From: Terrihalobacillus insolitus
GTDB lineage: Bacteria; Bacillota; Bacilli; Bacillales; Amphibacillaceae
Assembly: GCF_028416575.1 (NCBI RefSeq)
Contig: NZ_JAMQKB010000002.1
Span: 62,001 to 126,000 of the forward strand
Direction of reading: 5' to 3'
Length of the DNA: 64,000 nucleotides
A program made the position numbers and the translations under genes. Positions 8,271 to 18,345 of this stretch are shown here, piece by piece. The notes beneath the pieces were generated by a model that made no database searches, was not told where the DNA came from, and saw only the letters and a list, made by a program, of their open reading frames with translations. Positions within the stretch are counted from its first letter, which is position 1. Each line of letters starts with the position of its first letter.

Positions 8271-9589
8271 TAATCATCACTCCCAAAGGCTAGACTGTGT
8301 AGCTCCTTTAAAGAAGCATCCCTTGTTGCTATTTCTTGGACAGATTGCTTTAAAAAATTAATTATTTTAGGGTGGTACCGTATCGATTCATCAACATCTC
8401 GCCGTGTCCCTTGTTTATAAGCACCAATCTGTATTAGCTCTACATTCTCTTCATAAGTTGCCAGGAGGGAACGAATTCGCTGTGCCGCATTTATATCGTG
8501 GTCAGAAGTAATGTGTGGCATCACTCTACTAATCGATTTAAGAATATTGATAGCGGGAAACTGTCCTTGTTCCGCTAATTTTCGATCCAGAACAAAGTGA
8601 CCATCAAGAATCCCTCTTACCGTATCTGCAATCGGCTCGTTTAGATCATCACCATCAACTAGCACCGTATAAAAAGCTGTTATGGAACCATATTTACTTG
8701 TTCCAGTACGTTCCAGTAGTTTTGGTAAATTCGCAAAAACAGACGGTGTATAACCTTTGGTAGTTGGTGGTTCCCCTGTTGCCAATCCAACCTCTCTTTG
8801 AGCCATTGCAACCCTTGTCACGGAATCCATTAGCAAGTTTACTTGGAATCCTAAATCACGAAAGTATTCACTTATTGCTGTTGCAGTATAAGCACCTTTA
8901 ATCCTCATTAGTGCTGGCTGGTCGGAAGTAGCTACGATAACAATTGATTTCTTTAATCCTTCCTCACCAAGATCCGTTTCGATAAATTCTCGCACTTCTC
9001 GGCCGCGTTCACCGATAAGGGCAATAACATTAATATCTGCATTACTGTTTCTTGAGATCATTCCGAGTAATGTACTCTTCCCAACTCCACTACCTGCAAA
9101 AATGCCTATTCTTTGGCCTTTCCCAACCGTTAACAACGTGTCGATCGCTCGAACACCCACCTGGATCGCTTCCCTAATGGGTGGTCTTTCTAACGGGTTA
9201 GGAGGTGATTGTTCAGTCGGATATGTCGTTAATCCCTTTGGTAGAGCTGAATGATCGAGAGGGTTTCCTAATGAATCAATAACCTTTCCTATTAACCCTC
9301 TCCCTACTTTTACTTTAAGCGACTGGCCTGTAGACTCTACGAAACTACCCGCCCCTATTTCCTTCAATGAATCATATGGCATGAGTAGAACCTTCTCATT
9401 GTAAAAGCCGACTACTTCACTCAAAATCCGTTTCTTTTTTTGGCCAAGTGTATGAACGTAGCATACATCCCCTACACTCACTTCTGGACCTGTAGACTCG
9501 ATCATCAGACCAACAACGCGATGGACCTTTCCATACCGTTTGTAGGTATCTATTTGGTCGATGGCATTAAAATACATGTCAAGGTTCAC
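8270..9589 (-). CDS. fliI: Flagellum-specific export ATPase FliI
   Basis: This 439-residue protein is related to the F1-ATPase beta subunit and powers flagellar protein export. Walker A is AGSGVGKST (165-173); the region VIALIGERGREVREFIE and the Walker B strand LLMDSVTRVAMAQRE follow. I start it at the GTG at 9589 because AGGAGG lies six bases ahead, inside the end of fliH (11-base overlap), and the resulting length matches B. subtilis FliI. Earlier in-frame ATGs lack a Shine-Dalgarno. Confidence 0.95.
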   Translation of the reverse strand: MNLDMYFNAIDQIDTYKRYGKVHRVVGLMIESTGPEVSVGDVCYVHTLGQKKKRILSEVVGFYNEKVLLMPYDSLKEIGAGSFVESTGQSLKVKVGRGLIGKVIDSLGNPLDHSALPKGLTTYPTEQSPPNPLERPPIREAIQVGVRAIDTLLTVGKGQRIGIFAGSGVGKSTLLGMISRNSNADINVIALIGERGREVREFIETDLGEEGLKKSIVIVATSDQPALMRIKGAYTATAISEYFRDLGFQVNLLMDSVTRVAMAQREVGLATGEPPTTKGYTPSVFANLPKLLERTGTSKYGSITAFYTVLVDGDDLNEPIADTVRGILDGHFVLDRKLAEQGQFPAINILKSISRVMPHITSDHDINAAQRIRSLLATYEENVELIQIGAYKQGTRRDVDESIRYHPKIINFLKQSVQEIATRDASLKELHSLAFGSDD

Positions 9590-10361
9590 GGGATTCCTCC
9601 TGGGATAACTCATTTGCGTGTTCAAACAGTTTTGTCCTTATTTCAATCAATTGACTATCAATACTTGCGTCGATTCTTCCAAAAGAAGACTCAACAATAC
9701 AACTTCCAATCGGCAAATCTCCATCAGGATACATCATCAGATCTGCCTGTGTACGCAAAATGGTTTGCAGCTCTTCCTTTTGATTTAAAAGGAGCGGATA
9801 ATCATTCGGATGTGCATAAACGGAAATGTTGTCTTGATCCCGAACTTCCTTTAATACACCCTTCACTATTTCGATAAAATAGTCTGGCTCTTCTTCTAGT
9901 TTCATTCTTACTATTTTCGAAGCTGCTTTTAATGCTAAAGCTAAAATCGTTTGTTCACTTTGTTGAAGAATGGTAGCATAATCCTTTTTGGCGAGTTTCA
10001 GAACGTCTTGAGCTTCTTTCAAATATTGTTGATATTGTTCTCGGCCTTCTGCTTGTCCTGCCTGTAATCCATCTTGGTAACCTTTGTTTTCTGCTTCTGC
10101 TAACATGCTCTTTCTTGATTGTTCTAAAGCATCTTTTCCTTCTTTTATCTCAGACTTTGCCTTAGCAAGAATGTTGGCAGCTTGAGCCTTTGCCTCTTCA
10201 ACAGCTATGTTTGCAGATGCTAACTTCCTATCAATTTCCTGTTCTATGTCAGTGTCTATAGTTGAATCATCAGGCTTTGGTGCGATGTTTGTGGTAATCG
10301 GCTTAATTTCTATAACCTTCGTTTGTAAGTCAGAACGACTATATTTATAAATTCTAGACAA
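9579..10361 (-). CDS. fliH: Flagellar export ATPase regulator FliH
   Basis: This roughly 260-residue protein has a long charged Ala/Glu/Lys-rich helical N-terminal half with repeated Gly residues (YQDGLQAGQAEGREQYQ) and a C-terminal domain related to the stator subunits of F- and V-ATPases (SIDSQLIEIRTKLFE). FliH binds and restrains FliI. A GGAGGTGA site inside the end of fliG points to the TTG at 10361 as the start. The frame is open to 10388, so the start is uncertain. Confidence 0.88.
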   Translation of the reverse strand: MSRIYKYSRSDLQTKVIEIKPITTNIAPKPDDSTIDTDIEQEIDRKLASANIAVEEAKAQAANILAKAKSEIKEGKDALEQSRKSMLAEAENKGYQDGLQAGQAEGREQYQQYLKEAQDVLKLAKKDYATILQQSEQTILALALKAASKIVRMKLEEEPDYFIEIVKGVLKEVRDQDNISVYAHPNDYPLLLNQKEELQTILRTQADLMMYPDGDLPIGSCIVESSFGRIDASIDSQLIEIRTKLFEHANELSQEESREP

Positions 10362-11367
10362 TGATATCGTCACCTCCGCCACGAGCAATCACAATTTCTC
10401 CTGCTTCCTCGAGTCTGCGAATCGCAGCTACGATTCGAGTCTGTGCTTCCTCAACATCACGCAGTCGAACAGGGCCCATAAATTCCATTTCTTCTTTAAA
10501 CGTTTCCGCCATTCTTGTTGACATATTTTGAAAGACAATTTCTTTTACTTCTTCACTTGCAACTTTCAGTGATAAGCGAAGATCATCATTTTCAACTTCT
10601 CTAATAACACGCTGAATAGCGCGGTTATCGAGGGTAACAATATCTTCAAAGACAAACATTCGTTTCTTAATTTCTTCTGCGAGTTCTGGATCTTGGATTT
10701 CAAGCGCATCTAATATGGTTCGTTCGGTACTGCGATCTACACCATTTAAAACTTCCACTACAGCTTGGATACCACCCGTTTTTGTATAGTCTTGAATCAA
10801 ACTGGAGGATAAGTTTTTTTCTAAAACCTGCTCAACCTGACTAATTATTTCAGGTGAAGTAGGATCCATAATAGCAATCCGTTTCGCTATATCAGCCTGT
10901 AACTCCTGTGGAAGATTTGATAGTATCTGACCAGCTTGTTCAGGATCCAGATAGGATAGAACAAGTGCTATCGTTTGTGGATGCTCATTTTGGATGTAAT
11001 TTAATATTTGAGAAGGATCCGCTTTGCGCGCAAAATCAAATGGTCTCACTTGTAATGTTGATGTCAATCTATTGAGAATATTTGTTGCTTCTTGTTGACC
11101 TAAAGCTTTCTCCAAAACTGTTTTTGCATAATTAATACCACCTTGAGTAATGTAGTCCTGTGCAAGGGCGATTTGATGAAATTGGCTCAAGACGTCTTCT
11201 TTTTGCGCACCTTCTACCTTTTTTACGGAAGAAATTTCAAGCGTCAGTTTTTCGATTTCTTCCTCTGTCAAATGCTTAAACACCTTCGCAGAAACATCAG
11301 GACCTAATGATATAAGTAGTATGGCAGCTTTTTGTCTTCCAGTTAATTCTTCTTTTTGCCTTACCAT
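10354..11367 (-). CDS. fliG: Flagellar motor switch protein FliG
   Basis: This 337-residue protein has the three-domain layout of FliG: an N-domain that binds FliF, a middle ARM domain with the NEHPQTIALVLSYL segment (EHPQ motif near residue 130), and a C-terminal domain with the charged torque-generating helix near LRDVEEAQTRIVAAIRRLE. It is the rotor part that touches the stators. A GGGGG Shine-Dalgarno precedes the ATG. Confidence 0.96.
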   Translation of the reverse strand: MVRQKEELTGRQKAAILLISLGPDVSAKVFKHLTEEEIEKLTLEISSVKKVEGAQKEDVLSQFHQIALAQDYITQGGINYAKTVLEKALGQQEATNILNRLTSTLQVRPFDFARKADPSQILNYIQNEHPQTIALVLSYLDPEQAGQILSNLPQELQADIAKRIAIMDPTSPEIISQVEQVLEKNLSSSLIQDYTKTGGIQAVVEVLNGVDRSTERTILDALEIQDPELAEEIKKRMFVFEDIVTLDNRAIQRVIREVENDDLRLSLKVASEEVKEIVFQNMSTRMAETFKEEMEFMGPVRLRDVEEAQTRIVAAIRRLEEAGEIVIARGGGDDIIV

Positions 11368-11382
11368 GTTTATGCCTGCCCC

Positions 11383-12981
11383 CTAGTCTTCCGCAATCCA
11401 GCTTCTAAGAAGCTTAGCAAAATCCTCTGGTTCATCGCTGGCCATTTTTTCAAGTTGTTTGCGACGTAACGAAGATTCTGTTTCTTCACTCTCTTCCATA
11501 TTCGGAACTGCCATTGGCTGTTGGTCTTCCATTTGCACATCTTCCACTACTCCCTCTTTTTTCCTACGACGAAGTAATGTTCCAACGAGCAGTAGAATGA
11601 CAAGTAGCAGCCCAGCACCTACTCCATACAACCACTTTGGAATAACTGGTGCTACATTTTGTGGTAACCCTGGTTTACCGTTAAATTCTTGAAATACGAT
11701 TGACACCTTTTCAGTCGGATTCACATTGCCGTAATCTTTCGCGATTGTAGTGGATACAATAGAGTTTAGTATAGAAGCTATTCCTGCACGGACAGCATCT
11801 TCCTCTTCGGCAGACAAATATTGTGTTTCTCCGTTTTCGCCAGTTTGTGATTTTGAATTATCTATTGCTACTTGGATACCTAAATCACGAACTTTATATG
11901 GGCTTTCCACTATGTTTTTTTTGATTCTGTTAAATTCATTATTTATCGACTCTTTTACCATTTCATAATCGCCGTTGTTACCATCTCCTGCTGCAGGGTA
12001 ATTCGGAACATCTTCATCACCTGTTCCAACTTCACCCCCAACTGGTGGATTTCCAGTATATGTTTCTCGAATCGTTTCCACGCTCACTGGAAGTCCTTCC
12101 ATTTCTTGCTCACTAACTGGCTCAACAATTTCTTCTGTTCGATTTTCTTGGGTGAAATCGATATCTGTTGTCACAGATACCATTACTTTATCTTGTCCGA
12201 TCATCTGTCCTAACATCTGTTGCACGCGACGCTGTATATCTCTTTCCGTCTCTTTCTTTACATTTTGTTGATACGTGTACATGTCTGTATTACCAAAAGA
12301 ATTTGTATTTTTTAAATCAAAATACTCAAAATATTGGTTCATGATGACGATATTATCTGTAGGGAGGTTTGGAACAGACTTCGAAACGAGTCGATAAAGA
12401 GATTCAATTTGATTACCTTTCGGTTGATAGCCTGTTTCCGTATTAATAACGATCGATGCAGAAGCCTCTTGACTAGCATCACTTACAAAAACAGGGGCTT
12501 GCGGCTTGTTGATCATGACTTTGGCGTCCTTGATCCCTTCAATGCTCTTAATTAAATTTGCAAGCTCTGTCTGCATAGCATCCAGTTTAATGACGTCAAA
12601 TTCATTATCGGTCATCCCCCAAGAGGTGTTTGCACTAAAAAAGGAATAATCAATATTTCCACTATCTGGAATCCCTAGTGTTGCAAGATCGACAAGTAAA
12701 GTGTCAACCTGCTCTTCTGGTACAGTAATCGTTTGACCTGCATTTTCTAGCCCGTACTTAATGCCACGGCTGTCTAATTCGGCTTTAATTTGGCCCACTT
12801 CTTGGATTGATAAATTATTGTATAATGGCACCATTTTTGAAGTGGCTGCAAGCGTACTGGTCAAACCTATTAAAACAATCAAGGCAATCACTGAACCAAG
12901 TAACAGCATTTTCTGTTTCCTTGAACGGTCTGCCCAAAAGACTGTGATTTTCTCTTTATATACTTGTAATCTTTGTTTCAT
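11383..12981 (-). CDS. fliF: Flagellar MS-ring protein FliF
   Basis: This 532-residue protein has a transmembrane segment near residues 24-46, periplasm-side ring-building domains (NNLSIQEVGQIKAELDSRGI), a low-complexity Gly/Asp loop near residue 310, and a second transmembrane segment near 450-470. Its acidic C-terminal tail, ending LLRSWIAED, binds FliG. The ATG at 12981 has GGTGGGGA just ahead; the frame extends 5 codons further to a TTG with no Shine-Dalgarno of its own. Confidence 0.95.
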   Translation of the reverse strand: MKQRLQVYKEKITVFWADRSRKQKMLLLGSVIALIVLIGLTSTLAATSKMVPLYNNLSIQEVGQIKAELDSRGIKYGLENAGQTITVPEEQVDTLLVDLATLGIPDSGNIDYSFFSANTSWGMTDNEFDVIKLDAMQTELANLIKSIEGIKDAKVMINKPQAPVFVSDASQEASASIVINTETGYQPKGNQIESLYRLVSKSVPNLPTDNIVIMNQYFEYFDLKNTNSFGNTDMYTYQQNVKKETERDIQRRVQQMLGQMIGQDKVMVSVTTDIDFTQENRTEEIVEPVSEQEMEGLPVSVETIRETYTGNPPVGGEVGTGDEDVPNYPAAGDGNNGDYEMVKESINNEFNRIKKNIVESPYKVRDLGIQVAIDNSKSQTGENGETQYLSAEEEDAVRAGIASILNSIVSTTIAKDYGNVNPTEKVSIVFQEFNGKPGLPQNVAPVIPKWLYGVGAGLLLVILLLVGTLLRRRKKEGVVEDVQMEDQQPMAVPNMEESEETESSLRRKQLEKMASDEPEDFAKLLRSWIAED

Positions 12982-13051
12982 AATTGTCCCCACCAAACCG
13001 ACATATTTCTATGGATAACGCTATTTGGAAGAAGTTTCATAAACTTCATGC

Positions 13052-13360
13052 CTATACTTGCATTCTCATGATTTCGTTGTATGCATCGATTGCTTTACGC
13101 TGTACTTCGACCGCAGTTTGGAGAGTTATACTTGCTTTTTGTGCGGCAATCATTACATCGTCTAAATCAGTGATCTCTCCTTTTGCAAGAGCTTGTGTTT
13201 TTTTGTCTGAGACGACTTGTGCTTCGTTCAATTTTTCGATTGCCCCCTTTAGGCTTTGTGCGAATTCTTGCTGTGCTTTACCAGGAGAAACTTTAGTTGG
13301 GGTCATCTTGTCGATGAAATTAGTAGTTTGCATAGCACCTACTTTACCAAGTGAATCCAT
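13052..13360 (-). CDS. fliE: Flagellar hook-basal body protein FliE
   Basis: This is the 102-residue protein that joins the MS ring to the rod. Family marks are the central FAQSLKGAIEKLNEAQV helix and the C-terminal IAAQKASITLQTAVEVQRK with AYNEIMRMQV. The Shine-Dalgarno GAGGTG is nine bases ahead of the ATG. Order flgC-fliE-fliF is standard. Confidence 0.95.
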   Translation of the reverse strand: MDSLGKVGAMQTTNFIDKMTPTKVSPGKAQQEFAQSLKGAIEKLNEAQVVSDKKTQALAKGEITDLDDVMIAAQKASITLQTAVEVQRKAIDAYNEIMRMQV

Positions 13361-13408
13361 TTACATATACACCTCACTTCTAATCAGAGACTCGAATTCT
13401 ATTCTTAC

Positions 13409-13864
13409 TTATTTGCCAATTTCTAATGCTTTTAATAGCATGTTCTTCGAAGCATTTAGTGACGTGACATTAGCTTCATAAGACCTTGTTGCACTCATTA
13501 AGTCAACCATCTCTTTTAAAGGGTCCACGTTCGGCATCTGTACGTAACCATCGGCATTAGCGTCAGGGTGACTTGGGTTATACATTAATTTAAATGGTTC
13601 ATCATCCTCTGTGATTTTTGACACAACAACGCCCTGTCCTGGGGTTGAGGATCGATTGGTGGCCTGTTCTAAGAAAGACCGAAAGCTTTGATCCTTAGGT
13701 TCAAAGACGACCATTTTTCTTCGATATGGTTCATATTCTCCATTTTCGTTTACTGTTGCACGTGTTGTCTGCGCGTTCGCAATATTGGAGGATGTTATAT
13801 CCATTCTTAACCTTTGTGCCGTCAACGCACTTGCGCTAATATTTAATGATTGAAAAATGCTCAA
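13409..13864 (-). CDS. flgC: Flagellar proximal rod protein FlgC
   Basis: This 151-residue rod protein has the axial-family N-terminus (SLNISASALTAQRLRMD, SSNIANAQTTR), the FlgC-specific PNVDPLKEMVDLMSATRSYE near residues 105-125, and the C-terminal ASKNMLLKALEIG helix. It follows flgB with 2 bp between them and forms the proximal rod with FlgB. Confidence 0.95.
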   Translation of the reverse strand: MSIFQSLNISASALTAQRLRMDITSSNIANAQTTRATVNENGEYEPYRRKMVVFEPKDQSFRSFLEQATNRSSTPGQGVVVSKITEDDEPFKLMYNPSHPDANADGYVQMPNVDPLKEMVDLMSATRSYEANVTSLNASKNMLLKALEIGK

Positions 13865-13866
13865 CC

Positions 13867-14268
13867 TTATCTTCCCCCTCTAATGACTGTTTGCAGACTA
13901 GAAAATTTTCCATTGATGCGATCTACTAAACTTTGATAATAGATTTGATTTTTTGCAAGTTCCGTCATTTCTTTATCCATATCGACATTGTTTCCATTTT
14001 GATTATATGTAGTTGACTGGTTTGTCGTAATTTTAAATGTAGATTCATTCACATTTGAACCAAAAGCAATGTGTTTTGGATTTGTTCGTTTCGCCCGAAA
14101 AGTAGAACTCTGTAATGTTTCATTAAGAATCGATTTAAACGCAACTTCCTTCGTTTTGAAATTAGGAGTATCTACGTTGGCAATGTTGTTCGAAATTGTC
14201 TTGTTTTTTAAAGAAGCATAATCTAATGACTGTTCCAGCGTTTGTATTGTGTTTCCAAACAACGACAT
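13867..14268 (-). CDS. flgB: Flagellar proximal rod protein FlgB
   Basis: This 133-residue rod protein is the first gene of the fla/che operon. It shows the LKNKTISNNIANVDTPNFKT signature at about residues 20-39 and the FlgB C-terminus NVDMDKEMTELAKNQIYYQ. An AAAGGAGGG Shine-Dalgarno precedes the ATG. The 367-base region between it and codY holds the likely operon promoter. Confidence 0.96.
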   Translation of the reverse strand: MSLFGNTIQTLEQSLDYASLKNKTISNNIANVDTPNFKTKEVAFKSILNETLQSSTFRAKRTNPKHIAFGSNVNESTFKITTNQSTTYNQNGNNVDMDKEMTELAKNQIYYQSLVDRINGKFSSLQTVIRGGR

Positions 14269-14481
14269 ATTTATCCCTCCTTTTTTTCAACCCTCATAAA
14301 AAGTCTATTCCTATCGAATATTGTAATTTAATTCATATCATGTGTCTATGGAATTTTGTAGAATATGGCTTTAGTTCCCTTTTCTTTTTACGGATTTTGG
14401 GTCTTTCGTATGAACTTTAAACCAGTATATTCCACGCAGGCTAAAATTGTCGTCTTATTGTTTTAATTGTCACTTGTTGCT

Positions 14482-14510
14482 ATTATCACACATTAATGAA
14501 TCAATGGAAA
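14482..14510 (-). promoter_or_regulatory. Candidate sigma-A promoter of the fla/che operon (extended -10)
   Basis: On the minus strand TTTCCA (14505-14510) is followed after 17 nt by GATAAT (14482-14487), preceded by TG one base before (TGTGATAAT). The -10 region is strong and extended, the -35 weak. It is about 210 bases upstream of the flgB start, leaving an AT-rich leader with no convincing sigma-D box. The assignment rests on sequence match only. Confidence 0.4.
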
Positions 14511-14591
14511 TACTTATTTTGAATGTAAAATTATAGAATGAACAACTAGACGAAAAGATAGAGGATCCATCGAAAAAAAAATGAAAACAAT

Positions 14592-14629
14592 AAAAAACCT
14601 TATTCTGCTTTTACAGAATAAGGTTTTTT
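14592..14629 (-). terminator. Intrinsic terminator downstream of codY
   Basis: A 16-bp perfect stem (14592-14607 with 14614-14629, core AACCTTATTCTG) closes a 6-nt loop and carries A/T runs on both sides, so it would end transcription from codY and could work in both directions. It separates codY from the fla/che promoter, so read-through from codY is probably limited. Confidence 0.85.
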
Positions 14630-14635
14630 ATTTAA

Positions 14636-15412
14636 CTAATTTTTCATTTTTTGAAGCTCAACAAGGAACTTATTATTTAGCACTTTGATATATGTTCCTT
14701 TCATTCCTAATGAACGGGATTCAATCACACCTGCACTTTCAAGTTTCCTCAATGCATTTACGATAACGGAACGTGTTATTCCTACCCGATCGGCAATCTT
14801 ACTTGCAACAAGTAGTCCCTCATTACCATCGAGTTCTTCAAAAATGTGTTCAATCGCCTCTAACTCACTAAAAGAAAGAGAGCTAATGGCCATTTGAACA
14901 ACCGCCTTACTTCTTGCTTCTATTTCAATTTCCTCGGCTTTTTCGTGTAGAATTTCCATGCCAACAACAGTAGCACCATATTCCGCAAGTAGCAAATCAT
15001 CGTTGTCAAAGCTTGCAGACAGTCTGCTTAATATTAATGTCCCTAAGCGTTCGCCCCCACCAATAATTGGCACAATCGTTGTCAGGCCATTTTTAAACAA
15101 GTCGGGATTTTCAGATGGAAATGCTGTATATTTGCTGTCGATATCAATATTCGGTGTTGTTTCTTGTATACCAAACAAGCTTTGTGTATATTCTTCTGGA
15201 AATTGTCTCTCCTCTAACATAGTCTTCATTCGGTCATTCTCAATCTGTTGATTAATCGCAAATCCGAGCAGCTTTCCTCTTCTACTTAAAATAAAAATGT
15301 TCGCAGTAATGACATCACGCAGTGTTGCAGACATATCATTAAAATTCACGGACTTTCCTGTTGTTTTTTGCAACATTGCATTCAGTTTCCTTGTTTTGTC
15401 TAGTAATTCCAT
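14636..15412 (-). CDS. codY: Global nutrient-responsive repressor CodY
   Basis: This 258-residue protein has an N-terminal GAF domain that binds branched-chain amino acids and a C-terminal winged helix-turn-helix (about 200-245: [20 protein letters not shown]). The stretch [10 protein letters not shown] and the pair STKY-like/[12 protein letters not shown] are highly conserved. CodY with GTP and Ile/Leu/Val represses stationary-phase, motility and amino-acid genes. The ATG at 15412 with TTGGAGGA ahead is the start; an ATG 4 codons earlier overlaps the Shine-Dalgarno. Confidence 0.97.
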   Translation of the reverse strand: MELLDKTRKLNAMLQKTTGKSVNFNDMSATLRDVITANIFILSRRGKLLGFAINQQIENDRMKTMLEERQFPEEYTQSLFGIQETTPNIDIDSKYTAFPSENPDLFKNGLTTIVPIIGGGERLGTLILSRLSASFDNDDLLLAEYGATVVGMEILHEKAEEIEIEARSKAVVQMAISSLSFSELEAIEHIFEELDGNEGLLVASKIADRVGITRSVIVNALRKLESAGVIESRSLGMKGTYIKVLNNKFLVELQKMKN

Positions 15413-15442
15413 GTTATCCTCCAATTTCCCTATAGAGAGCTT

Positions 15443-16840
15443 CTATAGTATATATTGACTTAAATCTTTATTTTTAGCAATTGAACTTAATTTGTCATTG
15501 ACATAGTGTTTCGTGATTTCAATCGTTTCCATCGTTATGTCTGGAGCTTCAAATGACAATTCCTCTAGTAGTTTTTCCAATATGGTGTGTAGTCGCCTAG
15601 CACCAATGTTGTCTGTGTCTTGGTTAACCTCGTATGCAATTTCTGCAATCCTCGTTACAGCGTCATCTGTAAATGTAACATTTATACCTTCTGTACCTAA
15701 TAATGCTTGGTATTGTTTAAGAAGCGCGTTAGACGGCTCAACTAGAATCTTCTTAAAATCTTCAACTGATAATTTGTCAAATTCAACCCTGATCGGAAAA
15801 CGACCTTGCAGTTCTGGTATCAAATCTGACGGCTTTGCCATGTGGAAAGCACCTGCAGCCACAAACAAAACATGATCGGTTTTGACGGGGCCATGTTTGG
15901 TCACTACCGTCGATCCTTCAACAATCGGCAGTATGTCTCGTTGAACACCTTCTCGGGATACGTTTGCAGATTGGTCCCCTTTTCCAGCCACTTTGTCTAT
16001 TTCATCAATAAAGATGATGCCAGCCTGTTCTGCTTTTTGAATAGCTTCTAGCGTCACTTCATCCATATCGATTAATTTTTGTGCCTCTTGCTGAGTCAAT
16101 ACCCTCCTTGCTTCAGAAACAGGTAATTTTCTTTTCTTTTTCTTTTTAGGCATAAACTGACTAAATGCATCTTGCATGTTCATTCCCATTTGCTCCATGC
16201 CTGAGCCTTGGAGCATGTCAAACATAGAAGGAGATTGCTCTTCAATGTCAATGCTTACCATTGTATCCTCTAATTCGCCTAGTGCAAGTTTGTGCTCAAC
16301 TCGTTTTCTTTTATTTTCAATGTCTTGACTTTCATCGGGTTGCTCTTCTTGATCAGGATCATCCGCCTGTTGTGCGGAAAATATCATTTCAAGAGGATTT
16401 TTAAAGTTTGATTGTTTTTTAACCTTTGGAACAAGTAGTTTTACCAATTCCTTATTTGCAAGCTGTTCCGCTTTATCCTGCACGCCTTTCATCTTATCTT
16501 CTTTTACAATGCGTACCGACATTTCAACAAGATCTCGAACCATCGATTCCACATCTCGTCCTACATAGCCTACTTCTGTAAACTTTGTCGCTTCAACCTT
16601 TACAAAAGGGGCACCAACAAGTCTTGCGAGTCGTCTTGCCACTTCTGTTTTTCCGACACCTGTTGGCCCTATCATCAAAATATTTTTCGGAACAATTTCA
16701 TCTTTCAATTTATTATCTAAATGCATTCGACGATATCGATTTCTTAATGCAACAGCTACAGATTTTTTTGCGTTTTTCTGGCCAATAATATATTGATCCA
16801 ATTGCTCAACAATCTGCTTCGGCGTATAATTTATCGCCAT
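15443..16840 (-). CDS. hslU: ATP-dependent protease ATPase subunit HslU (ClpY, CodX)
   Basis: This 465-residue AAA+ unfoldase feeds substrates to HslV. Walker A is GPTGVGKT (58-65) and Walker B is IIFIDEIDK. The intermediate domain between them is long and charged, as usual, and contains a KKKKKRK run. The C-terminus ends NKDLSQYIL, the tail that docks into HslV. The gene follows hslV by 19 bp with an AAGGAGGC Shine-Dalgarno. Confidence 0.96.
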   Translation of the reverse strand: MAINYTPKQIVEQLDQYIIGQKNAKKSVAVALRNRYRRMHLDNKLKDEIVPKNILMIGPTGVGKTEVARRLARLVGAPFVKVEATKFTEVGYVGRDVESMVRDLVEMSVRIVKEDKMKGVQDKAEQLANKELVKLLVPKVKKQSNFKNPLEMIFSAQQADDPDQEEQPDESQDIENKRKRVEHKLALGELEDTMVSIDIEEQSPSMFDMLQGSGMEQMGMNMQDAFSQFMPKKKKKRKLPVSEARRVLTQQEAQKLIDMDEVTLEAIQKAEQAGIIFIDEIDKVAGKGDQSANVSREGVQRDILPIVEGSTVVTKHGPVKTDHVLFVAAGAFHMAKPSDLIPELQGRFPIRVEFDKLSVEDFKKILVEPSNALLKQYQALLGTEGINVTFTDDAVTRIAEIAYEVNQDTDNIGARRLHTILEKLLEELSFEAPDITMETIEITKHYVNDKLSSIAKNKDLSQYIL

Positions 16841-16859
16841 TTTGTTTTCTGCCTCCTTA

Positions 16860-17405
16860 TCATTCCAGTACTTCTAGCGTAATTTGGTCGTTCGTAAACA
16901 CACATATTTCACCAGCTATTTCAAGGGATGCCTGTGCAATTTCCTTCGCTGAAAGCTCCTTTGCATACCCTCTTAGCGCTCGACCTGCACTCAATGCATA
17001 ATTCCCACCTGAACCAATCGCCAAAATACCATCATCTGGTTCGATGACCTCACCTGTACCAGAAACGAGAAACATCTGCTCTTTATTCATTACAATTAAC
17101 ATTGCTTCCAGTCTGCGTAGCACTTTGTCACTTCTCCATTCCTTCGCTAGTTCAACAGCCGCTCTTGCAAGGTTACCGTTATATGTTTCTAGTTTTCCCT
17201 CAAATTTTTCAAATAGTGTAAAAGCGTCCGCCACTGAACCAGCAAAACCTGCTAATACCTTTCCTTTATATAACGTACGAACCTTACGTGCTTTATGTTT
17301 CATCACAACTGCATTTCCTAATGTCACTTGGCCATCTCCACTCATAGCACTTTGGCCATTATGCTGAATAGCAAATATAGTCGTTGCGTGAAAATCATGA
17401 TTCAT
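16860..17405 (-). CDS. hslV: ATP-dependent protease peptidase subunit HslV (ClpQ, CodW)
   Basis: This 181-residue proteasome-beta-like peptidase begins [17 protein letters not shown]; the conserved TT is residues 8-9, followed by [10 protein letters not shown] and [16 protein letters not shown]. subtilis CodW is reported to use an N-terminal serine; here residue 2 is Asn and no Ser is near the N-terminus, so processing to expose Thr8 is the likely route. The start overlaps the end of xerC by 11 bases. Confidence 0.95.
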   Translation of the reverse strand: MNHDFHATTIFAIQHNGQSAMSGDGQVTLGNAVVMKHKARKVRTLYKGKVLAGFAGSVADAFTLFEKFEGKLETYNGNLARAAVELAKEWRSDKVLRRLEAMLIVMNKEQMFLVSGTGEVIEPDDGILAIGSGGNYALSAGRALRGYAKELSAKEIAQASLEIAGEICVFTNDQITLEVLE

Positions 17406-18345
17406 CGTCAGATTCCACCTCTTTCATTGTTTCCTTTTTGTCAGCTCTAGGATGGCTTCCCATATATATTGTACGTAAACGGTCTTTCGTCACATGTGTA
17501 TAAATTTGTGTAGAAGACAGATGTTCGTGTCCAAGTAATTCTTGAACCGCCCGCAGATCCGCTCCATTGTTTAACAAATGAGTTGCAAAGGTATGTCGAA
17601 GCTTATGTGGATGTAAATCGATTGTAAGGGCTGCTTTGTTTACTATTTTATCCAAAATAAATCGAATTCCTCGAGTTGTTAATGGGTTGCCATGTGCGTT
17701 CAAAAAAACTACTTCTGTCTTGTTGTTGGCTTTTTTTAACATTTCGGTTCTACCATTTTTTATGTATTCCTGTAGAGCACTTTCGGCAAATTGACCAAAC
17801 GGAACATACCGCTCTTTTCTCCCTTTTCCATGCACCAGCATCGTACCCATATAAAAATCGATATCTGAAAGTGTTACGTTCACACATTCACTGACCCGTA
17901 TACCAGTAGCATATAATGTTTCAAGGATGGCTTGATCCCGCTGCCCTAAACTAGTGGATACATCACTTACAGTAAAGAGTTTTTCTAATTCCTTTTCATA
18001 TACAAAATCAGGGATTGGGTGATCTGCTTTTGGAAGCGATACACGAAGAAATGGGTTACCAGATAATTTTCCTTCTCGCTCCATAAATTTATAAAAACTT
18101 CTCGTACTAGAAATCTTTCTTGCGATCGTTCGTTTCGTCAGCTGTTGATCATATAGTGTAGTCAAAAACAACCGAACTGTATGATAATCTACATCTTCAA
18201 GTGCTGAAATCCCTTCCAATTCTAAAAAGTGTTGAAAGGATTTCAGATCATTCAGATAATAGCGAACAGTATACGGAGACGCATTTTTTTCGATTTGTAG
18301 ATACTCCATAAATGCTTTGTTCTCTTTTTCAAAAATTCCCCTCAC
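17395..18345 (-). CDS. xerC: Tyrosine recombinase XerC (CodV)
   Basis: This 316-residue recombinase resolves chromosome dimers at dif with XerD. It has the SAM-like core-binding N-domain ([13 protein letters not shown]) and a catalytic domain with R150, K174, H247, R250, H273 and nucleophile Y282 (STQIYTHV). The GTG start at 18345 partly overlaps its GAGGGG site, so the true start could be a few codons later. In B. subtilis trmFO lies between topA and this gene; here a 407-bp gap takes that place. Confidence 0.93.
   Translation of the reverse strand: MRGIFEKENKAFMEYLQIEKNASPYTVRYYLNDLKSFQHFLELEGISALEDVDYHTVRLFLTTLYDQQLTKRTIARKISSTRSFYKFMEREGKLSGNPFLRVSLPKADHPIPDFVYEKELEKLFTVSDVSTSLGQRDQAILETLYATGIRVSECVNVTLSDIDFYMGTMLVHGKGRKERYVPFGQFAESALQEYIKNGRTEMLKKANNKTEVVFLNAHGNPLTTRGIRFILDKIVNKAALTIDLHPHKLRHTFATHLLNNGADLRAVQELLGHEHLSSTQIYTHVTKDRLRTIYMGSHPRADKKETMKEVESDDES

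Noticed and set aside
9605..9622. GCGTGTTCAAAC resembling a repeat end
   Set aside because: It lies inside fliH coding sequence, where the codons fit the protein; chance match.
9440..9877. 145-codon plus-strand open frame
   Set aside because: Antisense to fliI and fliH, no recognisable domain.
12984..13481. 165-codon plus-strand open frame
   Set aside because: It lies opposite fliE and flgC, which have clear family matches, and has no family resemblance or Shine-Dalgarno of its own.
14196..14420. 74-codon plus-strand frame over the flgB start and leader
   Set aside because: It overlaps the flgB start and the operon leader and has no ribosome-binding site or homology.
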